Shown here in pieces: positions 23,744-32,272 of a stretch of DNA of 64,000 nucleotides. Every line of letters begins with the position of its first letter. Position 1 is the first letter of the stretch. The translations under genes were made by a program, and so were the position numbers. The notes beneath the pieces were generated by a model that was not told where the DNA came from, ran no database searches, and saw nothing but the letters and a program-made list of their open reading frames with translations. Location of the stretch: NCBI RefSeq assembly GCF_021608185.1, contig NZ_JAKIHN010000001.1, forward strand, positions 62,001 through 126,000, written 5' to 3'. The stretch is from Flavobacterium anseongense. Lineage in GTDB: Bacteria > Bacteroidota > Bacteroidia > Flavobacteriales > Flavobacteriaceae.

Positions 23744-26689
23744 ATGAAATTGAAAATCTACATATATATCTTTTTACTTTTAATAATAAATGCATCTTAT
23801 GCTCAAGTCGGCATTGGAACTACATCTCCAAACGCCTCTTCTATGCTGGACATTACTTCAACCAATAGCGGTCTGTTAATTCCGAGGGTTGCTTTAGTAA
23901 GTGCCAGTGATGTGACAACAATTACTACACCTGCAACTTCCTTATTAGTTTACAATTCTGGTTTTGCTCCAAATGGTTATTATTATTGGAATGGTTCGCT
24001 TTGGGTTCAATTAGCTGTTGGCTCCAATACAGATTGGTCACTAACCGGAAATACAGGAACAAGTTCTTCTACAAATTTTTTGGGAACTACTGACGATGTT
24101 GATATAGTTTTTAAAAGATTTAATGTCAGAGCCGCATTTATAGGAAATCCGAATACTACTTCAGGAAATATGAATACTTCATTTGGAGCCAATTCATTAT
24201 TGAATCCTTCAGGAACAAGGAATGTAGCCGTTGGAACCAATGTCTTGCCTTCCAACAGTACCGGAAACAGAAATACCTCCGTTGGAGAACGTTCTATGTT
24301 TACAAATACTACCGGCTCTTTTAATACCGCTTTTGGTGCAGGCACACTTTTTTCAAATCAAAGTGGTGATTTTAATACTGCTATTGGAAGACAATCTTTA
24401 ACGAGCAATGCTTTTGGATTATATAATACAGCTCTGGGTAATGATTCCGGTTATAGTTTGACTAATGGAAGTAATAATATTTTTATTGGATACCGAGCAG
24501 GTTATAATGAAACCGGAAGCAATAAACTTTATATAGAATATGCTAACTTAACTACCGATTCGAGTCAGAACAATGCCATAATTTATGGAGATTATGGAGT
24601 TTCACCAAAAGTTTTAAGGGCTAATGCACAACTTCAGGTTGGAAATCCTTCTGTATCCGGTTATTCTTTCCCCACAACAAGAGGAACTGCTGGACAGGTT
24701 TTACAAACAGATGGTGCTGGAGCAACAAGTTGGGCATCGGCTTCCTCTAATGACTGGGGTATTTTGGGAAATTCAGGATTGTCCGGTACCACAAATTTTT
24801 TAGGAACAACTGATGCCGTTGATGTAGCTTTTAGAAGAAGTAATGCCGCTGCGGGTAAGATTGGAGCCACAAGCACTTCATTTGGTGTTGGCGCATTGAA
24901 TTCAGGAGTAGCTACTAATAGTACCGCTTTTGGTAACAACGCCTTATCTGTCAGCACAGGAAATAACAATGTTGCAATTGGTCAAAATGCATTACAAAAT
25001 TCTGCTTCAACTGCACAATGGAATACCGCCGTTGGAACAAATGCTTTAAGGGGAATCAATAATGCTGCTGCACAAGACAATGTGGCAATTGGTTTTGAAG
25101 CCATGGGATTAGGCACAGGAAATATTAGTAATACTACTGCTGTTGGTTCAAAAGCGATGCAAAATAGTACAGGTGCAAATAATACCGCTGTTGGTAATTT
25201 TGCACTTGCCGGTGCGGCTGGTACACAAACCGGAACAGAAAATACTGCAATTGGAATAAGTTCCATGAGGGAAAACGTTAGTGGTGCTTCAAATACCGGA
25301 GTTGGTTCCGGTTCTCTCCAATTTAACCAATCAACAAGTAATAATGTAGGTATTGGCTTTAGAGCATTAAGATCAGGTGGAGGAAATTCTGTAGCTGTTG
25401 GAAATAATGCCCTTCTATCAAACACAGGTGCTAATAATACAGCATTGGGTCACCAAGCATTAGGTGCTATAACTAACGGTACAGGAAATGTCGCTATAGG
25501 TAATCTGGCCGGGTCATCAGAAACTGGCGCAAGTTCCAATAAATTATATATTGAAAATTCTAATGCTGACGCTTCAAATGCGTTGATTTATGGTGAATTT
25601 GATAATAATATTGTTAGGGTAAATGGTACTCTACAAATTAGCAATCCTGCTTCTGCTCCGGGATATGCTTTACCAAATGTCAGAGGAACTAATGGACAAA
25701 TATTACAGACAAATGGTGCCGGAACAACATCATGGGTTGACGGAACTACTTTATCTATTACTGAAACAGACCCACAAGTTTCATCGGCAACTTCAAATGT
25801 TGTCCCAAAATGGAACGGAACTACTTTAGTTGATGGTGTAATGATAGATAACGGAACCAATGTTGGTGTTGGAATAACACCTTCGGTAGGAAATAAATTG
25901 GAAGTTAATGGTAAAACTAAAACTACTAATTTTCAAATGACAACTGGCGCAACGGCTAACTATATATTACAAAGTGATGCAACAGGTAATGCTTCATGGG
26001 TTAATCCAACTACACTAACTATAACAGAAACTGACCCTCAAGTTTCATCGGCAACTTCAAATGTAGTCCCAAAATGGGATGGCACTACTTTGGTTGATGG
26101 CGTGATGACCGACGACGGAACTAATGTCGGAGTTGGAGTTACTCCAAGTGTAGGAAATAAATTGGAGGTAAATGGAAAAACAAAAACCACCGATTTTCAA
26201 ATGACAACAGGTGCGACTGCTAATTATGTACTTCAAAGTGATGCTTCGGGAAATGCTTCTTGGGCACTGCCAAACAACACACTTTCTGTTGTGAGAACAA
26301 ATTTAAGTGGCGCACAATCTTTAGGAACCGGAGGTTGGCAACTAGTGAATTTCAACACCATAGTTTTTGATTCAAATACTGAATTTAACACAGGAACCAA
26401 CAGATTCGTGGCTGCAAAAACAGGATATTATGAAGTAAATGCCGGTTTTCACACCGACAATCAAAGCAACACGCAATTCTACTCTATTGGTGTTTATAAA
26501 AATGGTTCATTGTACCAACAAAACTCAGGCAATCATTCGAATCTTGGTCCGGTATCCAGAACTATCAACTGTATTGTTTCTCTAGGTGCAGGAGATTATA
26601 TAGAAATTTATGCAGAAAACTACCAATCCGGAGTTAACATAGATTCCTATATAGGGAAGACTTTTTTTGAAGTAAAACAGATTAGATAA
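23744..26689 (+). CDS. YadA-head-repeat surface protein with C1q-like C-terminal domain
   Basis: A 981-residue exported protein. The signal peptide ends SYAQ (residue ~20) and is followed by the flavobacterial opening VGIGTTSPNASSMLDI. Two long blocks (about residues 130-270 and 370-600) contain ~14-residue left-handed units such as NTAIG, NVAIG and NTAVGNFAL, the trimeric YadA head (Hep_Hag) type. Each block is introduced by the same TNFLGTTDxVD segment. A tandem 88-residue duplication comes next (see 25757). The last ~135 residues (TNLSGAQSLGTGGWQLV...FVAAKTGYYEVNAGF...YIEIYAEN) are a C1q/TNF-like trimeric jelly-roll. No T9SS sorting domain or membrane anchor is seen. A trimeric fibre or adhesin is the likely form. 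Low-complexity antisense frames overlap it and are not genes. Confidence 0.82.
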   Translation: MKLKIYIYIFLLLIINASYAQVGIGTTSPNASSMLDITSTNSGLLIPRVALVSASDVTTITTPATSLLVYNSGFAPNGYYYWNGSLWVQLAVGSNTDWSLTGNTGTSSSTNFLGTTDDVDIVFKRFNVRAAFIGNPNTTSGNMNTSFGANSLLNPSGTRNVAVGTNVLPSNSTGNRNTSVGERSMFTNTTGSFNTAFGAGTLFSNQSGDFNTAIGRQSLTSNAFGLYNTALGNDSGYSLTNGSNNIFIGYRAGYNETGSNKLYIEYANLTTDSSQNNAIIYGDYGVSPKVLRANAQLQVGNPSVSGYSFPTTRGTAGQVLQTDGAGATSWASASSNDWGILGNSGLSGTTNFLGTTDAVDVAFRRSNAAAGKIGATSTSFGVGALNSGVATNSTAFGNNALSVSTGNNNVAIGQNALQNSASTAQWNTAVGTNALRGINNAAAQDNVAIGFEAMGLGTGNISNTTAVGSKAMQNSTGANNTAVGNFALAGAAGTQTGTENTAIGISSMRENVSGASNTGVGSGSLQFNQSTSNNVGIGFRALRSGGGNSVAVGNNALLSNTGANNTALGHQALGAITNGTGNVAIGNLAGSSETGASSNKLYIENSNADASNALIYGEFDNNIVRVNGTLQISNPASAPGYALPNVRGTNGQILQTNGAGTTSWVDGTTLSITETDPQVSSATSNVVPKWNGTTLVDGVMIDNGTNVGVGITPSVGNKLEVNGKTKTTNFQMTTGATANYILQSDATGNASWVNPTTLTITETDPQVSSATSNVVPKWDGTTLVDGVMTDDGTNVGVGVTPSVGNKLEVNGKTKTTDFQMTTGATANYVLQSDASGNASWALPNNTLSVVRTNLSGAQSLGTGGWQLVNFNTIVFDSNTEFNTGTNRFVAAKTGYYEVNAGFHTDNQSNTQFYSIGVYKNGSLYQQNSGNHSNLGPVSRTINCIVSLGAGDYIEIYAENYQSGVNIDSYIGKTFFEVKQIR
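25757..26285 (+). repeat. two tandem 264-bp units within the YadA/C1q gene
   Basis: The segment encoding TETDPQVSSATSNVVPKW through LEVNGKTKT and ATANYxLQSDAxGNASW occurs twice with a period of 264 bp (88 codons). Protein identity is high and most changes are silent or conservative, so the duplication is fairly young and could change in copy number. Confidence 0.8.
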
Positions 26690-26692
26690 AAA

Positions 26693-26731
26693 AATAAGAG
26701 CAAAACTTATATAAAAAGAATCGCTCTTATT
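26693..26731. terminator. weak hairpin between convergent genes
   Basis: The 9-bp stem AATAAGAGC / GCTCTTATT with a 21-base A/T-rich loop lies between the YadA/C1q gene and the AarF-type kinase gene. There is no clear T-run, so termination is uncertain. Confidence 0.35.
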
Positions 26732-26752
26732 CACCTAACCAATAACATTTTA

Positions 26753-28063
26753 TTATTCAATATATTTCTCGAATGACTTAGTATCAATTCGTGCTTTTAA
26801 ATCGTGTAATAAATTATATAGCCCAAAAAAAGTTCTGTTGATGTATAAAAAATGTTTTGAACCTCTATTCCCATTCATTTTTCGCAATTGTGAATCTTTT
26901 GCAAACTCTTCTCCCATTTTAGCAATTTTCCCAAAGAAGTCTTCATCAGAAAAATCAAAATAATCGCCATGAAATGGTTTGGTAAACAAACTCAGTAATT
27001 CATGAAATATTTTCGTAAAATAAGCCATTTCATTTTCTGAATCATCTGCTCTCAAAATTTCTAATTCATATAATTTTTCGACAAACAATTTCGGATTATC
27101 AATAATTTCAGGTTTTGCCAATTCGAAATAGGGAATATAAAATTCCTCCGGAACCTTCTTCATACATCCAAAATCTATAGCTACCAAATTAGAATCGGAA
27201 TCAATCAAAAAATTTCCGGGATGCGGATCAGCGTGCACTTGTTTTAAATGATGCATTTGATACATATAAAAGTCCCAAAGTGCCTGTCCTATTTTATCAC
27301 TTTTAACTCTATCTTCATTATGTGCAGTAAATTCGGAAAGGTGTTCGCCTTCAATCCATTCCATGGTTAAAATCTTTTCAGATGATAATTCAGGATAATA
27401 TTTTGGGAAACGCAAATACTCAATTTTTCCACACAGAGCTGAGACTTCTAAACTTTGTTTTAGTTCTAAAACATAATCTGTTTCTTCTAATAGTTTGTCT
27501 TCAACTTCTTTGAAATACTTCTCAGAATCTTTACCTTTTAGATTAAACATTCTTGTTGCAAAAGGCTTTACCAAAGCCAAATCAGAACTTATACTATCCG
27601 AGACTCCCGGATATTGAATTTTCACAGCAAAATTTTTCCCATCTTTGGTTGCTTTGTGTACCTGACCGATACTTGCAGCATTCGTGGCATCCGGAGTGAA
27701 GGTGTCAAATATAGCTTCCGGATATTTACCTAAATATTTTTTAAATGTTTTTCGAACCAATGGCGCTGACAATGGCGGCACTGAAAATTGCGACAACGAA
27801 AATTTATCGACATAGGCTTGAGGCATAATACTTTTATCCATACTAAGCATCTGAGCTACCTTCAAAGCACTTCCCTTCAGGTTTTTTAAACCATCGTAGA
27901 TATCGTCGGCATTGTTTTCATTTAATTTATCTCGATTCAGATTCGGGTTAACTATTTTTTCGCCATAATAAGCAACATAGTTTCCACCTACTTTAATGCC
28001 GGTTTTGACTAATTGTCCGGCACGTTCTAACTTTCCTGTTGGAATTTTATCTAATGTTTTCAT
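26753..28063 (-). CDS. ABC1/UbiB-family atypical kinase (AarF-like)
   Basis: A 436-residue protein of the ABC1/AarF/UbiB family. The N-terminal part has the conserved KxGQ-like region in the form LKGSALKVAQMLSMD (about residues 45-59) and the alanine-rich substitute for the P-loop (NAASIGQVHKA). The catalytic part has VKIQYPG, an HADPHPGNFLI catalytic loop and AIDFGCMKK in the DFG position. No membrane span is obvious. In other bacteria such proteins support isoprenoid quinone synthesis or lipid homeostasis, but that role cannot be proved here. The preceding TetR-type regulator gene is 22 bases upstream and co-transcribed. Confidence 0.9.
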   Translation of the reverse strand: MKTLDKIPTGKLERAGQLVKTGIKVGGNYVAYYGEKIVNPNLNRDKLNENNADDIYDGLKNLKGSALKVAQMLSMDKSIMPQAYVDKFSLSQFSVPPLSAPLVRKTFKKYLGKYPEAIFDTFTPDATNAASIGQVHKATKDGKNFAVKIQYPGVSDSISSDLALVKPFATRMFNLKGKDSEKYFKEVEDKLLEETDYVLELKQSLEVSALCGKIEYLRFPKYYPELSSEKILTMEWIEGEHLSEFTAHNEDRVKSDKIGQALWDFYMYQMHHLKQVHADPHPGNFLIDSDSNLVAIDFGCMKKVPEEFYIPYFELAKPEIIDNPKLFVEKLYELEILRADDSENEMAYFTKIFHELLSLFTKPFHGDYFDFSDEDFFGKIAKMGEEFAKDSQLRKMNGNRGSKHFLYINRTFFGLYNLLHDLKARIDTKSFEKYIE

Positions 28064-28085
28064 TTATGCTGAATTAATTTCAGGA

Positions 28086-28757
28086 TTATTGCATTTTTTC
28101 TTTCCAAAGGAATTTACCCAAATCAAATAAACTTTCTAAAGGCTTAGTATCTAATAAATCAACAACCGTATTCACTGATTTCTCAATCAAAACATCTGTT
28201 TTTTCAAAACCTTTTGATGTATCATCAATCCAAAATTTCAATAAAAATAAGAACTGAAGCCATGCACCTTCAGAGAAAACGGGTTCGGTTACTTTCGCTA
28301 CTTTCCCGAAAGGCTCTGAAGGTTTTGACTTTATTTTAGTTACGATATACTCTTTAAAATGGTTTCGAAAAGTGGTCAAACTCTTTAAATTCTTTAGTCC
28401 TTCCTTATTTTCTTTTAAAGAAAACAAAATATAACTTCTGTTAAGAGTGAGTATCTCAAACAACGTAAAGTAAAGAGTAAGTAATTTGTTTTTATCGGAA
28501 TAGGTTTCAAAAGTTGGTTCCTTTTCAATAGTGTCTACTGCATTTTCAAAAAACTTTACCCATATATCTTGCTTTAATGCATCAACAGAACCAAAAAAAG
28601 AGTAGAAATCACTTTCTTCTATATTGTGTTTTTTGCAAAAAGCAAAAACGTTTTTGGGCGCTTCATTCATTTCTAAAACATCATTCATATACAAGGAAAT
28701 AATCTGAAGATCATTCAACTGCTTTTTCTTTGCTTGTGTTGTTTTTGTTGTTGCCAT
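28086..28757 (-). CDS. TetR-family transcriptional regulator
   Basis: A 223-residue protein whose N-terminal ~70 residues fit a TetR DNA-binding domain of the flavobacterial kind. Helices ISLYMNDVLEMNEAPKNVFAFCKKHNI lead to the recognition-helix region EESDFYSFFGSVDALKQDIW. The rest is helical and lacks membrane segments. It is the first gene of a two-gene unit with the ABC1-type kinase gene. A short palindrome lies within its own promoter (28781-28813), so negative autoregulation is likely. The sensed ligand is unknown. Confidence 0.8.
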   Translation of the reverse strand: MATTKTTQAKKKQLNDLQIISLYMNDVLEMNEAPKNVFAFCKKHNIEESDFYSFFGSVDALKQDIWVKFFENAVDTIEKEPTFETYSDKNKLLTLYFTLFEILTLNRSYILFSLKENKEGLKNLKSLTTFRNHFKEYIVTKIKSKPSEPFGKVAKVTEPVFSEGAWLQFLFLLKFWIDDTSKGFEKTDVLIEKSVNTVVDLLDTKPLESLFDLGKFLWKEKMQ

Positions 28758-28780
28758 ACTGTCTCTAATTTATTAGAATG

Positions 28781-28813
28781 TAAAGTTACAAACTGTTTAA
28801 TAATTATTACAAA
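28781..28813 (-). promoter_or_regulatory. promoter of the TetR/AarF unit with internal palindrome
   Basis: On the minus strand TTTG (28813-28810), 21 bases and TAACTTTA (28788-28781, one mismatch to TAnnTTTG) lie ~25 bases before the TetR ATG. The spacer holds TTAAACAGTTTGTAA, whose core AAAC-A-GTTT is self-complementary and could be the operator. Confidence 0.4.
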
Positions 28814-28851
28814 TACTTAAACAAAAAGTTTTGTTAAAGTTTGTGCAAAAA

Positions 28852-28886
28852 AAAACGTCCATTTGTAATGAACGTTTTTTTTTATA
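28852..28886 (-). terminator. terminator of the lipocalin/OmpA unit
   Basis: The stem AACGTTCATT / CATTTGTAATGAACGTT-type hairpin (AACGT-x-CATT with AATG-x-ACGTT) is followed by A/T runs on both sides. It lies just beyond the OmpA-like gene stop. Confidence 0.7.
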
Positions 28887-28901
28887 TTTTAAAACCGAGA
28901 A

Positions 28902-29597
28902 TTATTTCCCAGCTTCTTTTTGAGCATCTTGCACCATTTTCTCATTGGCAGTAATAGCAAATTCTACACGACGGTTTTGACTTCTTCCTTCCGCAGTATC
29001 ATTCGTAGCAATCGGATCGGCTATTCCTAAACCTGTGGTTGTAAAACGACCGGCACTAATTCCTTTTCCGGCTAAATAACTTTTAACCGAAGCCGCTCTT
29101 TGCCCTGAAAGCGTTAAATTATATTCAGGCGTTCCCGTACTATCTGTATATCCATAAATTTGAATGTTAGTATCAGGATATTGATTAAAAACCGGAACCA
29201 ATTTATCTAAATTAGCTTTTGCTGCTGCAGTTAAAGTTGATTTATTCGTATCAAAACGAACAGCGTTTTCGCCTAATACTAATTTAATTCCTTCTCCAAC
29301 TCTTTCTACTTGTGCGCCAGGTAAAGCCGTCTCGATTTCACGAGCCTGCTTGTCCATTTTGTTTCCAATTACTCCACCGGCAACGCCACCAATTACACCG
29401 CCAAGAACAGCACCAAGTGCGCCATTTCCTCCTTTACCGATATTATTCCCTAAAACCCCACCAATTATAGCTCCACCAACTGCGCCAATTGCAGCACCAC
29501 GTTGCGTTTTATTTGTATTTTTTACTGCTTCACAACTCGTAAAAATCGTTGATAGCATCAGTAAACCAGTCAATAAAATTGTACTTGTCTTTTTCAT
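28902..29597 (-). CDS. OmpA-family lipoprotein with glycine-zipper region
   Basis: A 231-residue lipoprotein (IFTSC, Cys at about residue 22). Residues ~33-80 are a glycine-zipper region of alternating Gly and hydrophobic residues (GAAIGAVGGAIIGG, GALGAVLGGVIGG) ending in GNKMDKQ, similar to 17-kDa surface antigen/YmgG-type segments. Residues ~105-220 are an OmpA C-terminal peptidoglycan-binding domain: VRFDTNKSTLTAAAKANLDKL, YGYTDSTGTPEYNLTLSGQRA, and GRSQNRRVEF with the conserved Asp and Arg that grip the peptide stem. It probably links outer membrane and cell wall. Its gene starts 5 bases after the stop of the lipocalin gene upstream. Confidence 0.92.
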   Translation of the reverse strand: MKKTSTILLTGLLMLSTIFTSCEAVKNTNKTQRGAAIGAVGGAIIGGVLGNNIGKGGNGALGAVLGGVIGGVAGGVIGNKMDKQAREIETALPGAQVERVGEGIKLVLGENAVRFDTNKSTLTAAAKANLDKLVPVFNQYPDTNIQIYGYTDSTGTPEYNLTLSGQRAASVKSYLAGKGISAGRFTTTGLGIADPIATNDTAEGRSQNRRVEFAITANEKMVQDAQKEAGK

Positions 29598-29602
29598 ATT
29601 TT

Positions 29603-30076
29603 TTAATTTAATCGTTCAAATTGATATACAACATCTGTTAATTTTCCCGCAACATTAATTTTGTCAATAAGTTGGAAAGAGTTTTCCGTTTGATTGGCAA
29701 CTGTCAAAACATAACCGGTCTTGATTGTTTTTGCTTTAGCTTCATCCAGAATTTTTAAAACAAACTGCCCTTCATTATTAATAAACCAAGTAATTGGTGT
29801 ACTGTAAGCTGTACATTTTGGACTGTTTAAAGCAAAATTCCCTTTGTTGTTGTTAGAAATAAATTTCCATGTACTTCCGATAAAACATTTTGAATCGGCC
29901 AAATCGAACGAAGTAACTTTAATTACATCTGAACCCGGATAAGTGACTGCCGAAATTTGCCAATTCCCTTTAATAGCAACTTGAGAATTTAAATCTCTCT
30001 TCGTACTTGTTGCCGAATTTGACTTACAGGATAAAACCAAAACGGATAATAAACTTATTAAAATAATTTTTTTCAT
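29603..30076 (-). CDS. lipocalin-like lipoprotein
   Basis: A 157-residue lipoprotein with lipobox LVLSC (Cys at about residue 17) followed by Lys-Ser-Asn. After a Ser/Thr linker, the mature domain begins IKGNWQISAVTYPG, the Gly-x-Trp opening of lipocalin-like domains. It continues with short strands (FIGSTWKFISNN, ITWFINNEGQFVL) and ends DVVYQFERLN. The first gene of a two-gene unit with the OmpA-like lipoprotein. The pairing is close (5-base gap), which suggests a joint envelope role. It is not closely similar to the lipocalin-like proteins of the ECF locus. Confidence 0.8.
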   Translation of the reverse strand: MKKIILISLLSVLVLSCKSNSATSTKRDLNSQVAIKGNWQISAVTYPGSDVIKVTSFDLADSKCFIGSTWKFISNNNKGNFALNSPKCTAYSTPITWFINNEGQFVLKILDEAKAKTIKTGYVLTVANQTENSFQLIDKINVAGKLTDVVYQFERLN

Positions 30077-30104
30077 TCCTATAAAAATTTAGAATTAATT
30101 ACTG

Positions 30105-30112
30105 CAAATATA
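30105..30112 (-). promoter_or_regulatory. -7 box TATATTTG of the lipocalin/OmpA unit
   Basis: On the minus strand TATATTTG matches TAnnTTTG and lies 28 bases before the ATG. A TTG occurs about 24 bases further upstream. Confidence 0.5.
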
Positions 30113-30188
30113 CGTCGATTTTTACTTTGGGATTTACAATATATCGTAGAATTGTTTCAGAATTACTGTAGAATTGTTACTACGTCAA

Positions 30189-30222
30189 TTTGTCATAACT
30201 TTTACAATTGGTATTAGTTTTG
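30189..30222 (+). promoter_or_regulatory. promoter of htpG
   Basis: TTTG at 30189-30192, 22 bases, then TAGTTTTG at 30215-30222 (TAnnTTTG). The leader to the ATG is ~60 bases and contains a GC-rich repeat. Confidence 0.45.
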
Positions 30223-30248
30223 ACTAGTCAGGTTTAAAAATCGTTTAA

Positions 30249-30270
30249 CCCGCCTGCCGGCTGGCTGGCA
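30249..30270. repeat. GC-rich palindromic repeat in htpG leader
   Basis: CCCGCCTGCCGGCTGGCTGGCA lies 15 bases before the htpG ATG in otherwise A/T-rich DNA. It shares 12 of 13 bases with 425-437. It can fold on itself (TGCC...GGCA, GCCGGC), so it may lower or modulate translation of htpG. Confidence 0.5.
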
Positions 30271-30284
30271 TAAAAAATATAAAT

Positions 30285-32171
30285 ATGACAACAGGAAAAA
30301 TTAATGTATCCGTAGAAAACATCTTTCCATTAATTAAGAAGTTTTTATACAACGACCACGAAATTTTCTTGCGTGAATTAGTATCAAATGCCACTGATGC
30401 TACACTAAAATTAAAACATTTAACCAGTATTGGTGAAGCCAAAGTCGAATATGGCAACCCAATTATCGAAGTTAAAATTGACAAAGAAGGCAAAAAACTC
30501 CACCTCATCGATCAAGGTTTAGGAATGACAGCCGAAGAAGTTGAAAAATACATTAACCAAATTGCTTTTTCAGGTGCCGAGGAATTTCTTGAAAAATATA
30601 AAGACTCTGCCAAAGATTCAGGTATTATCGGTCATTTTGGACTTGGATTTTATTCCGCATTCATGGTCGCTTCAAAAGTGGAAATTATCACCAAATCATA
30701 CAAAGACGAACCGGCTGCACATTGGACATGTGACGGAAGCCCTGAATTTACTATAGTTCCATCTGACAAAACTGAGAGAGGAACCGAAATCATCCTTCAC
30801 ATAGCTGAAGATTCATTAGAATTTTTAGAAGAATTTAAAATCCGTGAATTGTTGACCAAGTATAATAAGTTCATGCCGATTCCAATTAAATTCGGAACAA
30901 AAAAAGAAGCATTGCCAAAACCTGAAGATGCTCCTGATGATTATAAAACTGAATACAAAGAAGTTGACAACATCATCAACAACCCAACACCGGCTTGGAC
31001 AAAACAACCGGTTGATTTAACAGATGAAGATTATAAAAACTTCTATCATGAATTGTATCCAATGCAGTTTGAAGAACCTTTGTTCAACATTCATTTAAAT
31101 GTAGATTATCCTTTCAATCTGACCGGAATTTTATATTTCCCAAAAATGTCAGCCGATTTGCAGCTGCAAAAGGACAAAATTCAAATGTATCAAAACCAGG
31201 TTTTTGTAACTGATAATGTTGAAGGAATTGTACCTGAATTTTTAGTGATGTTGAAAGGTGTGATTGATTCTCCTGATATTCCGTTGAACGTTTCGCGTTC
31301 AGGTTTACAGGCTGATAGCAATGTGAAGAAAATCTCGAATTACATCACAAGAAAAGTAGCCGATAAATTGAAATCATTATTCACCGAAAACCGTGAAGAT
31401 TTCGAGCAAAAATGGAATGACATCAAAATCGTATTGGAATACGGAATGCTTTCGGAACCAAAATTCTATGAAAAAGCAGGAGATTTCATTTTGTATCCAT
31501 CGGTTGACAATAAGTACTACACTTTGGCTGAATTAAAAGAAGCTATTTCGGCAAACCAAACCGATAAAAATGGAAAAACCGTTGTGTTATATGCTTCCAA
31601 CAAAGAGGCGCAACACGGTTATGTTGAAATCGCCAAAGAAAAAGGATATGAAGTTTTATTATTGGATTCTCCAATTGTGTCACATTTGATTCAGAAACTG
31701 GAAAGCGATAACGAGAATTTGACTTTCGTTCGTGTCGATTCTGACCACATTGATAAACTGATTCAAAAAGAGGAAACTCAAATTTCGAAATTATCAGAAG
31801 ACGAATCAACACAATTAAAAACCGTTTTGGAAGAAATTGTACCAAAAGCAAATTATTCGGTTCAACTAGAACCTATGGACAGCACTGCAGCACCATTCAT
31901 CATCACGCAACCTGAATTCATGCGAAGAATGAAAGAGATGAGTCAAACCGGTGGCGGTGGAATGTTCGGCATGGGTAATTTCCCTGAAATGTATAATTTG
32001 GTGGTTAATACTAATTCCGAATTAGCAACGACAATTCTAAACACTTCCGACAAATCAGCTCAGGAAAGTTTGGTAAAACAAGCTTTAGACTTAGCAAAAA
32101 TCTCGCAAGGATTATTGAAAGGTGAAGAGTTGACTGCTTTTGTGAAAAGAAGTTTTGAACTTATAAAATAG
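30285..32171 (+). CDS. htpG: molecular chaperone HtpG (Hsp90)
   Basis: A 628-residue cytosolic ATP-dependent chaperone. The N-terminal GHKL ATPase domain shows LRELVSNATDAT (Asn for Mg), IDQGLGMT and GIIGHFGLGFYSAFMV (the lid and glycine box). The middle domain has PFNLTGILYFPK, PLNVSRSGLQ (with the conserved Arg that reaches ATP) and VRVDS. The C-terminal dimerisation domain ends in ELTAFVKRSFELIK, and no cytosolic MEEVD tail is present, as expected in bacteria. Length is normal. A promoter lies upstream and a short repeat and terminator lie directly after the stop. Confidence 0.97.
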   Translation: MTTGKINVSVENIFPLIKKFLYNDHEIFLRELVSNATDATLKLKHLTSIGEAKVEYGNPIIEVKIDKEGKKLHLIDQGLGMTAEEVEKYINQIAFSGAEEFLEKYKDSAKDSGIIGHFGLGFYSAFMVASKVEIITKSYKDEPAAHWTCDGSPEFTIVPSDKTERGTEIILHIAEDSLEFLEEFKIRELLTKYNKFMPIPIKFGTKKEALPKPEDAPDDYKTEYKEVDNIINNPTPAWTKQPVDLTDEDYKNFYHELYPMQFEEPLFNIHLNVDYPFNLTGILYFPKMSADLQLQKDKIQMYQNQVFVTDNVEGIVPEFLVMLKGVIDSPDIPLNVSRSGLQADSNVKKISNYITRKVADKLKSLFTENREDFEQKWNDIKIVLEYGMLSEPKFYEKAGDFILYPSVDNKYYTLAELKEAISANQTDKNGKTVVLYASNKEAQHGYVEIAKEKGYEVLLLDSPIVSHLIQKLESDNENLTFVRVDSDHIDKLIQKEETQISKLSEDESTQLKTVLEEIVPKANYSVQLEPMDSTAAPFIITQPEFMRRMKEMSQTGGGGMFGMGNFPEMYNLVVNTNSELATTILNTSDKSAQESLVKQALDLAKISQGLLKGEELTAFVKRSFELIK

Positions 32172-32191
32172 TCCTTCGACAAGCTCAGGAC
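32171..32191. repeat. CCTTCGACAAGCTCAGG-type repeat
   Basis: GTCCTTCGACAAGCTCAGGAC starts on the last base of the htpG stop. GTCCT pairs with AGGAC and AAGCT is self-complementary. This exact kind of sequence is, to my knowledge, dispersed in many bacterial genomes. Confidence 0.6.
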
Positions 32192-32213
32192 AACATAAGA
32201 TTAAAGTATTAAG

Positions 32214-32244
32214 ACCTGTGAGTGAAAGCTTGCAGGTTTTTTTA
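32214..32244 (+). terminator. intrinsic terminator of htpG
   Basis: ACCTG (32214-32218) pairs with CAGGT (32233-32237), with further partial pairing (AG/CT) inside, followed by seven T. Confidence 0.65.
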
Positions 32245-32272
32245 TATTTTAGCTAAAGTTAAATCAGTCAAA

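Noticed and set aside
24007-25860. Several Pro/Val/Ala-rich open frames on the minus strand of the YadA/C1q gene
   Set aside because: They are mirror frames of the repetitive sense gene, with low-complexity composition and no start context.
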